Below are positions 1 to 11,820 of a stretch of DNA of 64,000 nt, in pieces. Source of the stretch: Papaver somniferum (lineage: Eukaryota > Streptophyta > Magnoliopsida > Ranunculales > Papaveraceae); assembly GCF_003573695.1 (NCBI RefSeq), contig NC_039362.1:17008063-17072062 (forward strand), written 5' to 3'. Made by a program: the position numbers and the translations under genes. How positions within the stretch are numbered: the stretch's first letter is position 1; every line of letters starts with the position of its first letter. Under the pieces are notes generated by a model, which saw only the letters and a list, made by a program, of their open reading frames with translations, searched no databases and was not told the DNA's origin.

Positions 1-160
1 AAAGCGTAGAATTGTCGATAATAACCCTCGTTTGTTGATAGATAGGGAAGAACAAAACTACGAAAAGAAGAGAAAAAAAACTTTTCCTAAAGCCTGAGAG
101 GTACAAAATCATTGTCTCTTTTGATCAGGCACATGAGACAAGATTTCCAAAAAAACACAA
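1..160. other. Sequence downstream of element A's Gag relic
   Basis: AT-rich sequence that follows the Gag stop codon of the minus-strand element A. I see no protease, integrase or reverse transcriptase motif in any frame. In related element F the same Gag C-terminus is also followed by non-coding sequence, which suggests that this group lacks pol here. The window start prevents confirmation. Confidence 0.4.
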
Positions 161-1716
161 TCAAGTTGCGTTGTGGTGGACAACAATTTGTCCACCATTT
201 TCCTCTTGAGAGGAATCCACAGACCTCTGTCTTTCAAAACGACTCGACCATACTTTCTTCTCTAATGGTCTTGGTTTATCCTTGGAAACTAACTTCTTAG
301 ATGAAGATAAAATCCTACATACCTCAGCGGTCTTTCGAGCAAGTTTAAGCTTATTTGCTAATTGATTTGCTCTTCGTTGAAGTTTGTTGACGTGCCTCAA
401 TTGGTGTTTGTACTCGTAACACCTTGAAAGTTCATGACCCTTTAGAGAACAATACGAGCACGTCAAACTGGGATAAAAGTCAGGCTTCTGAGATGTGCAC
501 GCAGTTAGACACATGGTGGAACCTGAAACATTACAAACAGAGTTTCCAAGAATTGGGTCAATTTTTTCTTCCAGATTAGTTGGGTTCTCTTCTGAAAGAA
601 TATCGAGATTGATGTATGTATTGTTACAGTTATCAAAATCAATATTTTCACCAAGAAGTGCAACACTTGATTTCTCGTCTTCATTGGAATCATAGTTGTC
701 AGGCATTTCATCAAGAGTTGCAGCAAGACCTTTGTTCCCAGTGTATTTTCTATGATTTGGGCACTCGTTTGCAAAATGACCAAATCCCTTACACTTAAAG
801 CACTGAGGCATATCCTCATCATGAGTTTCATCTGTTTCCCTGTTTTTAAGAGGAATACGATTATGAGGTTTAACTGATGCTTTAGGCTTATCTCTGGAGA
901 ACTGTTTACTTCTCTTCAACAGAAGATCCCTAAACTGTCTTGTGATCATCGAGACCGACTTGTCAAGATCTTCATCTGATGAATCTGTCTCAGAGTGATC
1001 ATCTTCAGAGATATACACTTTTTTACTCTTAACAAGTAATTTAGTGTCCTTTTGTGCTTTGAACACAACATCCTTAGTTTTGGATGAATGTTCGTGATCA
1101 AAGATCTTAAGCTTCCAACCAGCGTATTTCTGGAGAGATTATCAAGGTTATTTCCCTCAACGATGGCATGCTTCTTAGAGTCATATCTAGATGGCAGCGA
1201 TCTGAGAATTTTCATCACAATGTCCTTTTCAGGAATAGTCTTACCCAATGCAAATGATGCATTAACAATTTCAGACAATCTGTGATTAAACTCATCAAAT
1301 GTATCTTCATCTGCCATACGAAGTTTTTCCCAATTGGAATTAAGGTTTTGAAGCCTAGCTTCCTTTTCACTGGAGTTACCTTTGAATACGGTTTCTAAGA
1401 TATCCCACGCATCTTTAGACCTCGTGCAATTTGACACATGGTGTTGAAGATTTGGGGTAATGGCATGTATAATGGCATTCAAACCGTCGGAATTTTGCTT
1501 TGCAACATTTATTTCGGCAGGGGTGTATTCACCAATATCCTTGGGAACGTTTACTTCTCCAACTGCCACGACGGGAGCATTATAGCCATTAACAACATAT
1601 ACTCATGATTGAAAATCACGTGCTTGAATAAAAGCTCGCATAACAATTTTCCACCACAAGTAATTAGAGCCATCAAAGACCGGTGATACGTTAATTGAGA
1701 TAGCACCTTTGTCCAT
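161..1716 (-). pseudogene. Broken Copia-type Gag (SIRE-like) with UBN2-like capsid domain and two zinc knuckles
   Basis: Gag packages retroelement RNA into particles. The frame opens at the ATG at 1716, just inside the primer site, with an N-terminus containing FDGSNYLWW and then ILETVFKGNS..EARLQNLN..W..L, typical of plant Copia Gag (UBN2 family). An in-frame TGA at 1603-1605 interrupts it, probably from a Trp codon. A one-base frameshift near 1066-1115 separates the capsid half (946-1569) from the rest (161-1066). The second half has two CX2CX4HX4C knuckles: CFKCKGFGHFANEC near 802-762 and CSYCSLKGHELSRC near 460-419, with a Lys/Arg-rich stretch after the second. The C-terminus ends in VVHHNAT, closely matching the end of the ORF in element F (DIIHHNTT). 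No pol follows within the window. Family assignment is good; Copia SIRE/Maximus-like placement is inferred from the Gag and the very long LTR. Confidence 0.8.
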
Positions 1717-1768
1717 AGAGTCAGATCGCTACAAACACAAACTTGTAAGGTCTTGAACATGTTTGCCT

Positions 1769-1780
1769 GCTCTAATACCA
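1769..1780 (-). promoter_or_regulatory. Primer binding site of element A (initiator tRNA-Met)
   Basis: On the minus strand this reads TGGTATTAGAGC, two bases inside the LTR end. It matches the TGGTATCAGAGC complement of plant initiator tRNA-Met with one change (C to T). It fixes the orientation of element A as minus and identifies 1783-4123 as the 5' LTR. Confidence 0.8.
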
Positions 1781-1782
1781 AT

Positions 1783-4123
1783 TGAAAAAACGGGGGTACA
1801 ACAACCACACCCAATATTTTGCTTAGCATTCTGTATGGACAAACTCCAATATACTTTCTAGAGAGTTAACTAGACAGTCAGACTCAATCTAGATAAAAAG
1901 TATATCAAAGATTTTATATCTCAATCTCTCGATTTGATATATACTCAAGCAAATAGAAATATGCGAGTCTTTATCAAATACTAGAGAGATAACTTGGATG
2001 GCACCAAAGACCAATATCCAAGTGTCAATCAATTTAAATCAACAACCAAAAGGTCGGATATTCTAATTGATTGAACAACGCACAACCTGTGATATTTCAA
2101 TTATATAACAAAATACAATGCGGAAAAGAAATAACACAGACACCAGAATTTTGTTAATGAAGAAACCGCAAATGCAGAAAAATCCTGGGACCTAGTCTAG
2201 ATTGAACACACACTGTATTAAGCCGCTAAAGATACTAGCCTACTCCAAATTAACTTCGGTCTGGACTGTAGTTGAACCCCAATCAATCTCATACTGATCC
2301 AAGGTACAGTTATGCTCCCACGTCTCTGATCCCAGTAGGATGCTACGTACTTGATTCCCTTAGCTGATCTCACCCACAACTAAGAGTTGCTACGACCCAA
2401 AGTCGAAGATTTTAATAAACAAATCTGTATCACACAGAAAAGTCTACGGTAATAGATAAATCCGTCTCCCACAAATATACCTGCGAGTTTTGTTCCGTCT
2501 TTTGATAAATCAAGGTGAAAAGGAAGCAATAGATAAACCGGACTTATATTCACGAAGAACAACCTAGTGCTATCAATCACCTCACAATAATCTTAATCGA
2601 CGCAGCGAAAAAGATATTGCGGAATCACAAATGATGAGACGAAGTGTTTGTGATTACTTTTATATCTTGCCTATCGGAGATATCAATCTCAAGACAATTA
2701 CTACAATTGTACTCGTACGATAGAAACAACAAGATCAGATCACACAACTACAAAAAAGTAGTATTGGTCTGGCTTCACAATCCCAATGAAGTCTTTAAGT
2801 CGTTAACCTGGTTTAGAAGAAGAAACCAAAGGTTAAAGGAGAATCGAATCTAGCTTAGCACAACTAGTATCACACAGAAGGTGTGGGGATTAGGTTTCCC
2901 AGTTGCTAGAGTTCTCCCTTATATAGTCTTTCAAATCAGGGTTTGCAATCAATGTTAGATTGGTAACAAAGCATTCAATATTCACCGTTAGATGAAAACC
3001 TGATTAGATTCAAGCTAATATCTTTCAACCGTTAGATCGAAAACTAGCTTGTTACACACAAATGAAATGCACGTTTCTAGGCTTGTGTAACCGTACCCAA
3101 ACTTGTACATTTGTTGGTTCAACAATAGCCAACCAAATGGTTAGCCATATGATCACTTTCATATCAACCATATTCTTCTTCACCATAACTAGTTCAAGTG
3201 ACTCAAATGAACTAGTTAGAGAGTTGTTCAGTTAAAAGGAAATCTTATGTAACTACACAAGACACAATCGAAGCAAAAACGATTTGATTCACTCGAATCG
3301 GTTCATGAACTATATGGCCACGGTTTGCAATTTGCATTCCTTAGTTTATATAAGAATAAGTTCACAAACATCGTTTTTAGATATAACCTACTCAAGATCG
3401 CGGACTGGGTTCGCGGACTTAAGTTCCCGAACAGAGTTCACAAACTCCAGCAGAATTTCTTGGGTCGAGAACTTCCACCAGTTCGCGGACTTGGCTCACG
3501 CCACCATTCCGGTTCTCTTGATCAACAAAGTTCGCAAACTTCGGTTCAAGGAATAAGGACTTATACATATATGTGTTTCCACAACAATGCTTATATCCTC
3601 CATGGTTATATTATCTAAACTCTCATTTCAATCATTGAAACATTCTTAGAGGACGTTGATATTCTATAGTTGTTATTCACAAACTATTTTTCGTCAAAGT
3701 AAGCAATTTTCAAAGTGATTGAAACTTTTCATGACTTTCGTCACTAGGTAAAGATAAACTTGGCTAAAGCGAAAGCTTACCAACACATATTTCGAGAAAT
3801 TGATAGGCGAGATAAACTCGGCTCGAAATAGCAAATGTGTATAATCTAAGTCTATATAGCAAAACGACTTTTGTCTCAAGATACGAGATAAATAGACTTT
3901 TGAGTGATAGATAAGTTCAAGTCTCCATATACGTTCCTTGAGTAGTTCTTCGTCTTGTATGATGATTGCTATGGAGTTCTTGAGCTCAACTACACTTTAT
4001 ATCCTAGTCCGAGACCTTAGCTATAGTAGACTAGAAATCAAGACTTATAGTTTTGATCACCAACATTGACAAACATGCTTGAGATAGCAACGCATGCGAG
4101 TTCGACCGAGCAATGCTCTAACA
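1783..4123 (-). repeat. 5' LTR of element A (2341 bp)
   Basis: On the minus strand the repeat begins TGTTAGAGCA and ends CGTTTTTTCA, a TG...CA pair, followed by the Met primer site and gag. The same repeat recurs at 22629-25027, 28934-31309, 35107-35716, 39836-41886 (all minus) and, reversed, at 50499-55696 and 59493-64000. A conserved block near 2100-2400 (around AATGCGGAAAAGAAATAACA and GGGACCTAGTC) is shared by all copies. Between about 3400 and 3550 lie several GTTCGCGGAC-type decamers. ORFs in it are not conserved between copies, so I treat it as non-coding. Confidence 0.88.
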
Positions 4124-4440
4124 ATGTCTATAAACTTGAGGAATATTTGTGATTTTATTTATTTGCTTAGAGTACTTATAATGATCCACGTACCTTTCTC
4201 ATCGTTCATTTATACCTAACTTGATATGTGTTTAAGGTTCTTAAATGTTTAGGTTTGAAAGTAGTAGTTTGGGATGTTTGGACTTCATGGTACACATGCC
4301 AGGTATGCATACCATCATTTAAAATGAAAATCCAGGAATTCTAGTTCGCAAACTCGTTTGCATACTGCTTCTGGTCATGAAAATTCGTTTGCAAACCGGT
4401 GTGGATGGGGAAAACGGTTTGCTGGTTTTTTAGGAAAGTG
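4124..4440 (+). repeat. Fragment of a G-like element's 3' internal region (insertion target of A)
   Basis: ATGTCTATAAACTTGAG and CTTAAATGTTTAGGTTTGAA recur in diverged form at 58132 and 58867 inside element G, with an interval of about 0.65 kb missing here. It also carries decamers such as GTATGCATAC and GTTTGCAAAC. I read it as a remnant of a plus-strand relative of G into which A inserted. The right boundary with element K is approximate. Confidence 0.5.
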
Positions 4441-5149
4441 AAGAGTCGAGCGTGCGGTCGAGACTCCTCAACTGAGCAAACTGCTGAACCTCACACAGAT
4501 GCACTGCAAAGGGAGTGCTTAGATTCGGTAGATCAATCTATAGGACTCTGACCTAAACCAAGTCAATGGCCATTCCAGAGTCAATTCGGTCGCAAAGAGG
4601 GAGATGGGTTGATCTGTAGGAGGGAAGCTGATAATTGTGTGGGATCAATGATGATCAAGGATTTTGAGTGTGTTGAAGGTTTCTGCAAATTGAAGAACTG
4701 TTGAAGTTGAGTTCTGTGAATAAGTTCTGAGCGATTGATGGAATTTCTGACTGTGATTGCTCCAAAAAATTGTTGTCCTTAATCGTGGATCCAAAGACTT
4801 ATTTATATTGTCAGAATAGCGAACACACTGATCCAGTAAGTGTGGCGGTTTCATGAGTGTGAGAGTGGGAAAGTGGAAGATCGTGGTGAAACCAGTTCCA
4901 GGTCGTGCGGAGACTTGGTTAACCGTCCACCCACTACTTTACTAACTACTTCAACCGTTGCACGACTTACTCACATTCTCATCATGGATGAATCCACGTG
5001 TTGTAGGCCGCCAGACCAAAACCCTAATTGATATCCCCCATGTGACGTGATTGAAGTCTCACAGATCGTGGAGTCTGTATGACAGACGTATATTTGATTA
5101 GTCACGTTGACTGATTAAACAATGAGTCTAGGGTTTGTTGAATTGAGCA
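4441..5149 (-). other. Non-coding sequence, probable part of element K's 3' LTR
   Basis: No convincing ORF. On the minus strand there is a TATA-like AATATAAATAAG around 4798-4810, fitting a U3 promoter. No second copy lies in the window to prove LTR status, because K's 5' end is lost. Confidence 0.35.
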
Positions 5150-5600
5150 TGAACGACGAATTGCTCAGTAGAACATTCGAGTAACTGAGCAAGTATTGCT
5201 CGACGCATTACTGGATATCGATGGTTGGATCAATACTCGAGAAATTAAGCAAGTATTATGAATTACTGAATATTGATAGTTGGGCGATTGAGCAAGTATT
5301 GCTCAATTTGACAAATTACTGAATATTGAGAGTTGGATCAATATTCGAGCAATTGATCAAGTATTGCTCAATTCGACGAATTACTGATAAATTACTGAAT
5401 ATTGATAGTTGGATCAATATTCGAGCAATTAAGCAAGTATTGCTCGATTCGACAAATTATTGAATATTGATAGTTGTATCAATATTCGAGCAATTGATCA
5501 AGTATTGCTCAATTCGACGAATTACTGAATATTGATAGTGAATCAATATTCGAGCAACTGAGCAAGTATTGCTCAATTCGACGAATTATTTATCTATTGG
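5150..5600. repeat. Tandem repeat, about six units of roughly 60-75 bp
   Basis: Units contain AATTACTGAATATTGATAG, a GGATCAATATTCGAGCAA segment and AAGTATTGCTCAATTCGACG. Units vary in length and order and are imperfect. Related words (TTGCTC, GATCAATATT) reappear near 15490-15540 across the J insertion, consistent with one original element. No ORF. Confidence 0.75.
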
Positions 5601-5801
5601 TGATGTAACCCAATAAAATATTAATTAAAATATTGATAGATTACCGAATATTATATAATTAATCTGCGTGTTGCTTGATGGATCAACATGAATTTATTTA
5701 GTGTTTGAACTTGCTCATAATAATAATTTGTTGAGCGTTTGTTCGAAAACCCTAATTTTTGATCAATTGCTCATTAGTCGACGAATTGCTGAAAGTAGGT
5801 C
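5601..5801. other. AT-rich part of element K
   Basis: Contains TTAATTAAAATATTG and similar AT-rich stretches with no ORF. It runs directly into the target duplication of element J. No gene seen. Confidence 0.4.
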
Positions 5802-5806
5802 ATGAG
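5802..5806. other. Target-site duplication ATGAG, left copy (right copy 14992-14996)
   Basis: ATGAG sits immediately before the LTR start at 5807 and immediately after the LTR end at 14991. A perfect 5-bp duplication confirms both boundaries of element J. Confidence 0.93.
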
Positions 5807-8425
5807 TGGGCAGGCCCGGAGATGTGTATAGAAATTATGCGATGAAAAACGGGCCTACAGTAATACCGCAAGTGCACGGTCGTCAGTTGTAGCTCGTGCA
5901 AGTACGGGTCGATCCACAGAGATCGGGTGTGTTTCGGAAGTGTGTCTTAGCTAATTGGGTTCCTAGATTTGCTTTGGGCTTAGAAGCCCTTTGGAAGTAT
6001 TGGGCTTAATGGGTTTGTTAAACATAAAATGAACTGAGCTTGGGCTCAGTTATCTCTAAAATGCAAATGGGCTTTGGTTTTAGAAACTGGTTTGAGCTTT
6101 GGGCTCAACAGTTCAACTGTTACTTGGGCTTAACAGTTCACTAGGCTTTGGCCTTACAGTGAACTGAGTCTTGTGCTCAGTTGTTCACTTATGAATTGGG
6201 CTGGGCCTTAACAATGAATTTGACTTGGGCCTTAATGAACTGGGCTTTGGTTTTGGTCTTACAGTTGGGCTCAAATTGTGCTCTGGGCTTTTGGAAGTGA
6301 ACTGAGCTTTGGGCTCAGTTGGTTGGGCTTAGTAAATGGAGAGCAAAGCAAGCAGCAGGAGTGCAAGAGCCACAGAAGTGAATTGGCAGCAGCAGCTGCA
6401 GAAAGGCAGCAGCAACAGAAGAATTGGCTTGGCTGCAGGAGAAGAAGGGGCAGCAGCAGCAACTTGGCAGAGCAGCAGGCACCAGCAGCAGCACAAGCGC
6501 AGCACAAGTAGGAGCTGCAACAGCACAAGGCCAAGAAGAAGGAAAAACAGTGCAGCAGTAGAAAATGCACAACAGTGCAGTAGCAACAGAGCTGCAGCAG
6601 CAGCTGCAGCTGCTCAAGCAGTGAACAAAATTGCAAAACAGGAGAGTTGCAGGGCATGAAAGAAGCAAGCAAGGCAAAACAATACAAAGCAAGAAAGCAA
6701 AACTAAACAGTTGAAGAAGGAATTGTGGATGAGTGACAGAAACTAAGGCTTCAATTCCACCACCTAGATGCATCTAACTCCCTAGTTTGATAAACTTATC
6801 CTCTTTTTCATCAAATGGCTATAGAGGTTCTAGCCTCAAACCACTTTGAATGTGTGAAACAATCACTAACCACTGTGATGACTCAATTTCAGCTAACATG
6901 TCAATTCCCTAGCATTACTTGTCTGTCTAAAGCACAAGTAATCACAGATTGAGCTATAACAGTTTACACAGAGCTTTGAATTTTGACAAAGAGTTAACCA
7001 AACTACCTAGGATGCCTGACATACAAGGTGAAAGCAACTTGGCAAAATTCAGAAATTAAGGCATGCTTAGCATTAAACTTTCATTGAGGAGAAGTAAACA
7101 CACAAGGGGATTCCATTCATCAGGGGTTTCATCTCTGCCTCAGAAACTAAATTAGAACATGATAATAACCTCTCACTAAACAGGACAAGTACTAACAGGA
7201 GCATCCAAAAACTAACAGTGCAATTTACATTGAAATTAAGCTAACCCAAATTGGGTGGAAACTTGGCTAGTCCAAGAACAGTTTTCTCTCTACACATCAG
7301 TTCCTATTTATAGTTTACAACAAAAAATACAAACCCTAATTCGAAACCCTAAAATTTTGGGGAAAATCAAATTCTCTCACCAATTTTCTGAATTAAGCTC
7401 GACCCATGCCCTGTTGATGTTCCCTCTGCTCCTCCTCAGCTCCACAGCTCCCAATTGCGTCTACTGATGCCCTAGCTTTTCTCTTTCTTATCTGTAGCAC
7501 CTAGGGTTGATGCTAAGAACAAGAAAGGGAAATACTAGGGAGCTGGATGATGGTGAAGCTCGAGGTGGTGATGGAAGAGATGGTGGTGGCGTACATGGTG
7601 TTGCAGTTGCAGCTCTGCAACTGTCGGGTGGAGGAGAAGAAGAAAGAAAGAAAATGATTTGGGAAGAAGAGGGTGTTTGGCTTGAGGTCGATGGGTTCGA
7701 TGGCTAAGGTGTTGAGCGGGTTCATCAAACTTTGATGTCTAGCGAGGAGACGCGTTGGATGTGAAGATGGTTGGTAGATCTAACGGTGGTATGAGAGATG
7801 AATCACTTCAACCGTTGGATTGTGAAATACAACAAAGTTAACGGCGAAGATCGAGGTTAGGTGCTGTAGTGTTAAGCGGAAGTATCGAGATTTGATGAGA
7901 AGGCAAAGAAGCGACCGTATGATCTAAATGTGATCTAATCTGAAGGCTTGGAATTTAGGTACTATGGTGTTTTGCAGGGACTTCAGATTTTGATGCACGA
8001 TGAAGAAGCGACCATTGGATGATGAGATGGATCCAATCTAACGGCTGAGAATGGAGGCGGGTATGGATATAGAAAATGGGTTTGGGTAAGGGTTTTGGAC
8101 CTTGGGTATGCCAAGCCCATATCTTCTTTAAGAACAATTCTTCCTTCTTGAGCCCATTCCTAGCTTTTTGGACTTGTGCGCACCATTCTTTGCGGCTTCC
8201 TTGCGTAATTTCTTCCGGCTTTTCACCACTCTTCAGCTCTTTTCCGCTCCGCAAGTCATCCAGACTTTATTTATTACCTAAAAATGCAAAATTAAGTAAG
8301 AAAAATATTTATTCTTGAAAACAATGAAAATACAGAATATGGGATAAAATGTAGAATTAATGCACAAAAGATGAATAAATGCCAACAAAAAGGGATAAAA
8401 TATATACAATATTTGGCACTCATCA
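5807..8425 (-). repeat. 3' LTR of element J (2619 bp)
   Basis: Nearly identical to 12373-14991. Visible differences are near 7726 (C here, T there), near 7918 (T here, G there) and near 8356 (A here, T there). It contains a CAG/CTG-rich low-complexity stretch at about 6340-6660 that produces long but repetitive ORFs on both strands; I do not regard these as genes. Confidence 0.93.
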
Positions 8426-8441
8426 AATACCCCCAAACTTG
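8426..8441 (-). promoter_or_regulatory. Polypurine tract of element J
   Basis: The minus strand reads CAAGTTTGGGGGTATT directly against the 3' LTR start (TGATGAGTGCC). It is the expected plus-strand primer and supports minus orientation. Similar CCCCCAAAC blocks recur at 9591 and 9973. Confidence 0.8.
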
Positions 8442-9882
8442 AATTTTACTTGTCCTCAAGTAAAACAAAACTAAGGAAATCCTAACTATACCACTGTCGC
8501 TGGTCTCTCGAATGCATTTAGCGTATGCACTAAGCCTTTTAAACCACTAAGTGTCCCTAGTGGACGAGTTGAAGTCTCGTGAAGGTTTACCAGAGGTGTG
8601 CCTACAAAACCTAAGGACAAAATATAAGCTCATATTCCATCAAATGTGACATGTGCAAAACAGTTTAAGCTCACAGCAAAATGGAGATGTCAATCTAGCT
8701 ATCGAAGGCACAATCCTAGCACTGATAACAAATAAAAGACATGTGATAAGAGTGTAAAGTGTATCTACACATGTGTAAAGAAAGATCTGAAGTTATGACT
8801 ACTAATCACCAAGAGATAGTTTCTCAGGCTAAGAACCAAGGTCGAAATCTAGCTAGCTGTCCGTACTTTACGAGAATTGTGAATGAGTTGGAGGTATTTC
8901 ACAATTACTCGCGTTGTACATCAATGGCATACACCCTCCTTGCTTATTACAATGAAACAACAAAATGACTATTTACATGACTCTTATTTACATTGACTAT
9001 TCTCTTTTTATTTTTGGAACAAGAGAGGATGGAATTGATAAATACTTGATTTTTTTTTGTATTTTTCTGATTTTTTTTTTTTTTTTAGAACAAATTTTGA
9101 TACAAATACAAAAGGAAACAAAAAATTACATGACACTTTGCAAGAGGTAGCCCTTTTTGATGCACCCAGTTAAATTCGATGGTTGTCTTTCTTAATGTAA
9201 CCTCCACCTTCTATCCCAACCAACCAAAGAACAAGCTAGTCAAGTTTCGTTCAGTATTCTAAAGTGATTGGCAATCGTAACTTCCTATCAAACACCTTGA
9301 AGATCGAGGCCATACATGTATTGGTAGATCGTGCGCGTGCAAATTTCTTATCACTATGTGAATTGTGCTAGAATCAGGGTGCCTAAATATCTAGACTAAG
9401 ACTCCTAATAATTACATATTTGCACAAGAGTCAACATTTCAAGGTAAATGAGCTCCATTTTTATGTTTTTATCATTTTTCTAATTTTTTTGAATTTTGAG
9501 TTTTTTAATTTTTTTGGAATTTTTCACTTTTTTCAAAAGAAGAAGGAGTTCGTTTTTAATTATAGCATATTATCGTGGTATCTACTCTATACCCCCAAAC
9601 CTAAACTAAACATTGTCCTCAATGTTTCAAAATATGGAAAGGATTAAAATGCAACATATGGAAAGGGACATGCTGAGTAGAGTAAAAGGAGAGAGAATAC
9701 CCGATTTCGGCGAAAGCAGAATTAAAACTCCGTTATTCAAGGCAAAAAAATCCAACATATTTCAGCCGAGATCATATTGGATTAGAAAAATATACAAAAG
9801 GAACAAAAGGGTTTTTAAAATTTTATCTACTGGATTATATACAAAAAATTCACCATACACCAAAAGTCTAAAGAGTTGAGGA
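8442..9882 (-). other. 3' untranslated interior of element J
   Basis: About 1.4 kb between the Gag-like stop codon and the polypurine tract. It is AT-rich, with T-runs near 9050-9085 and 9470-9530 and two further polypurine-like blocks (9591, 9973, the latter just inside the ORF end). ORFs of 60-90 codons here are low complexity and unconvincing. No pol motif seen. Confidence 0.6.
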
Positions 9883-11538
9883 TCAACCCAAAAGACAAAG
9901 TGTAGGTTTCAACAACTTCACACAATAATAATAGGAAAGAAACGCAAGTGAAACTGTGAAACAAAATGAGCTACCCCCAAACCTGGATTTTACAGAAGAT
10001 ATAATTTTGAAAACAAAATCGCGCAGTTTTGGGGGTTCATCATGCACAAGGTCTAGCTCAAAATGAACTGTGCTAGGGACGGGCAAACATGCTATTTCCA
10101 ACTGTGGTTCCTCAAATGTATTATATTTGGAAGCAAAATAGTCCAAGAGGACTTGGGAAGCACACAGTTCCAAACCTAGGTTGGGCATTCTCAGAGAAAT
10201 TGGTTTTATAATATTGGTACAAACCAAATCTAGGTTGGGTGGAAGGCCATCAGATTGTGACTTAGGTAGAAGAATAGGCATATCATTATCAATCAATTCA
10301 AAATCTCCTAAATCATCTACACATGTCACATCATGCTCACAATCATCAATCACATTGTCAAGTTCACACTCAGAATCATCAACATCATCAACAAATTTAT
10401 TCTCATGCATCGGCAAATCAGGAGAAATATCACAATGTGACCTAGGTAGAGAATCAGACACATCAAATATATTTTCATGCATATTAGTGTCTACAGAAGA
10501 TTCAACTATTCCTATGTCATGCTCATCTTCACAGAATAATTGTACGAATCCCATGTCAATATCAAAATCATATGAATTACAATGAGTATTAGAAAAAACA
10601 ACATTCATGAAGGTCGAGGGCGAGAAGCCATATGTTATTGAACCAACAGGTTCCACAATATTTTCATGTTCTTCTAACATATCATCATAATCATCATAAT
10701 CATCATCATGGTAGCATGCATATTGGTCCTCATTAACAGTGGTGGTGTCGTTAGTCAATTCATGTTCCTCTAAATTAGGTTCATATTCAACATCATTTAC
10801 ATGAATGGGACTAGACACTTCATTAGGGACAACATACATTTCCTCATGAATTTCCTCCTTTTGTAGGTGAAGCAAAATCTGATCTAAATATGCCTGAATT
10901 CGTGATGTAGATCTATCGAAGTTTTGCTCACTAAGTCTTAAAGCTTCTGTGGTGGAGTCTAAATTCATGGGAGTACAAAATTCTTCATGTTCAAATTGTG
11001 GTGAATGGTACATGTATGCATGGTTATTAGGGTCTACAAAATATTGATCGCAACCCTCAAAGGATTGATTATGGTCCCAATGACTACCATTCTCACAATT
11101 CATGGGCATTTCATACCTTGGATTTTCTCTAGATTGCCTAAAATTATGCAAAATATGACAATTCTCAACAGGGTGGTCTAAACTACCACATGCGGGACAT
11201 GCATAGATTTCAGGTTGCCTAAGAAAATTAGATGTGACAGATTCCTCATGTGATTGCATTTCTAGAGCTGTGATTCGAGCTTCTATTTGATCCATAAGTG
11301 ATGATTGTGTGAGTGAGGCACTAGCAAAATGTTCATTTTCACGTTGTGGCGAATGATGCATGTATGAATAGTCATTAGGGTTCATGTATTGCGGCTCGGG
11401 ACTTTGAAAATGTCCATAATAATTCCTATGACTATTGACATCATGGTCCGTGGAAGGTTCATAACGTGGCATATGCCCATAAGCAAGTTCTCTAAGAGTT
11501 TTATTTCCATCCCCAGGAGCAGACCAATATCCAGACAT
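9883..11538 (-). CDS. Gag-like protein of element J (551 aa)
   Basis: Uninterrupted ORF starting at the ATG at 11538 (MSGYWSAPGDGNKTLREL). The N-terminal ~180 residues are rich in Tyr, His, Asn and Pro with repeated MYHSPQ/MHHSPQ motifs. A zinc knuckle CPACGSLDHPVENC (CX2CX4HX4C, residues 114-127) suggests nucleic acid binding, and residues about 80-100 could form a short coiled coil (MDQIEARITALEMQ). Residues about 230-430 are highly acidic with Asp/Glu runs, and the last ~45 residues are hydrophobic with basic residues. No protease Asp-Thr/Ser-Gly motif or polymerase is present. It probably coats element RNA and is mobilised by enzymes from another element. Annotation as Gag rests on position, the knuckle and the tRNA-Asp primer site; a canonical capsid domain is not obvious. 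Confidence 0.75.
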   Translation of the reverse strand: MSGYWSAPGDGNKTLRELAYGHMPRYEPSTDHDVNSHRNYYGHFQSPEPQYMNPNDYSYMHHSPQRENEHFASASLTQSSLMDQIEARITALEMQSHEESVTSNFLRQPEIYACPACGSLDHPVENCHILHNFRQSRENPRYEMPMNCENGSHWDHNQSFEGCDQYFVDPNNHAYMYHSPQFEHEEFCTPMNLDSTTEALRLSEQNFDRSTSRIQAYLDQILLHLQKEEIHEEMYVVPNEVSSPIHVNDVEYEPNLEEHELTNDTTTVNEDQYACYHDDDYDDYDDMLEEHENIVEPVGSITYGFSPSTFMNVVFSNTHCNSYDFDIDMGFVQLFCEDEHDIGIVESSVDTNMHENIFDVSDSLPRSHCDISPDLPMHENKFVDDVDDSECELDNVIDDCEHDVTCVDDLGDFELIDNDMPILLPKSQSDGLPPNLDLVCTNIIKPISLRMPNLGLELCASQVLLDYFASKYNTFEEPQLEIACLPVPSTVHFELDLVHDEPPKLRDFVFKIISSVKSRFGGSSFCFTVSLAFLSYYYCVKLLKPTLCLLG

Positions 11539-11785
11539 GATTGGCTCAAAAGCTAAGTAACTATGTTACAAAGCTCAGAATTTGGTTTTTAAAGGGTTTG
11601 GATTTTTGGGAAAAATTTGGTTTTGGTGGGAGACATTTGAAAATTTGGTTTAAAATGGGAGTAAAAATAAAAATTTGGTTTAAGATGGGAGCAAGAAAAA
11701 ATTTGGTTTTTAAAATGGGAGCAAAGTAGAAAACTTTTGGTTTAAGATGGGAGAAAGAAAAAATTTGGTTTAAAATGGGAGAAAA

Positions 11786-11820
<35 letters not shown>

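Noticed and set aside
1769..1780. tRNA-like word TGGTATCAGAGC at LTR ends (also near 28011, 35093, 39822, 55699)
   Set aside because: These are primer binding sites; there is no cloverleaf around them, so they are not tRNA genes.
5150..5600. Regularly spaced repeats that might recall a CRISPR array
   Set aside because: Units are continuous and variable in length, without unique spacers or cas genes, in a plant sequence.
6271..6773. Overlapping ORFs of 77-152 codons on both strands (again at 12837-13339)
   Set aside because: They lie in a CAG/CTG-rich stretch of the J LTR; such repeats keep all frames open. Composition is low complexity (Leu/Cys, Ala/Gln) with no domain.
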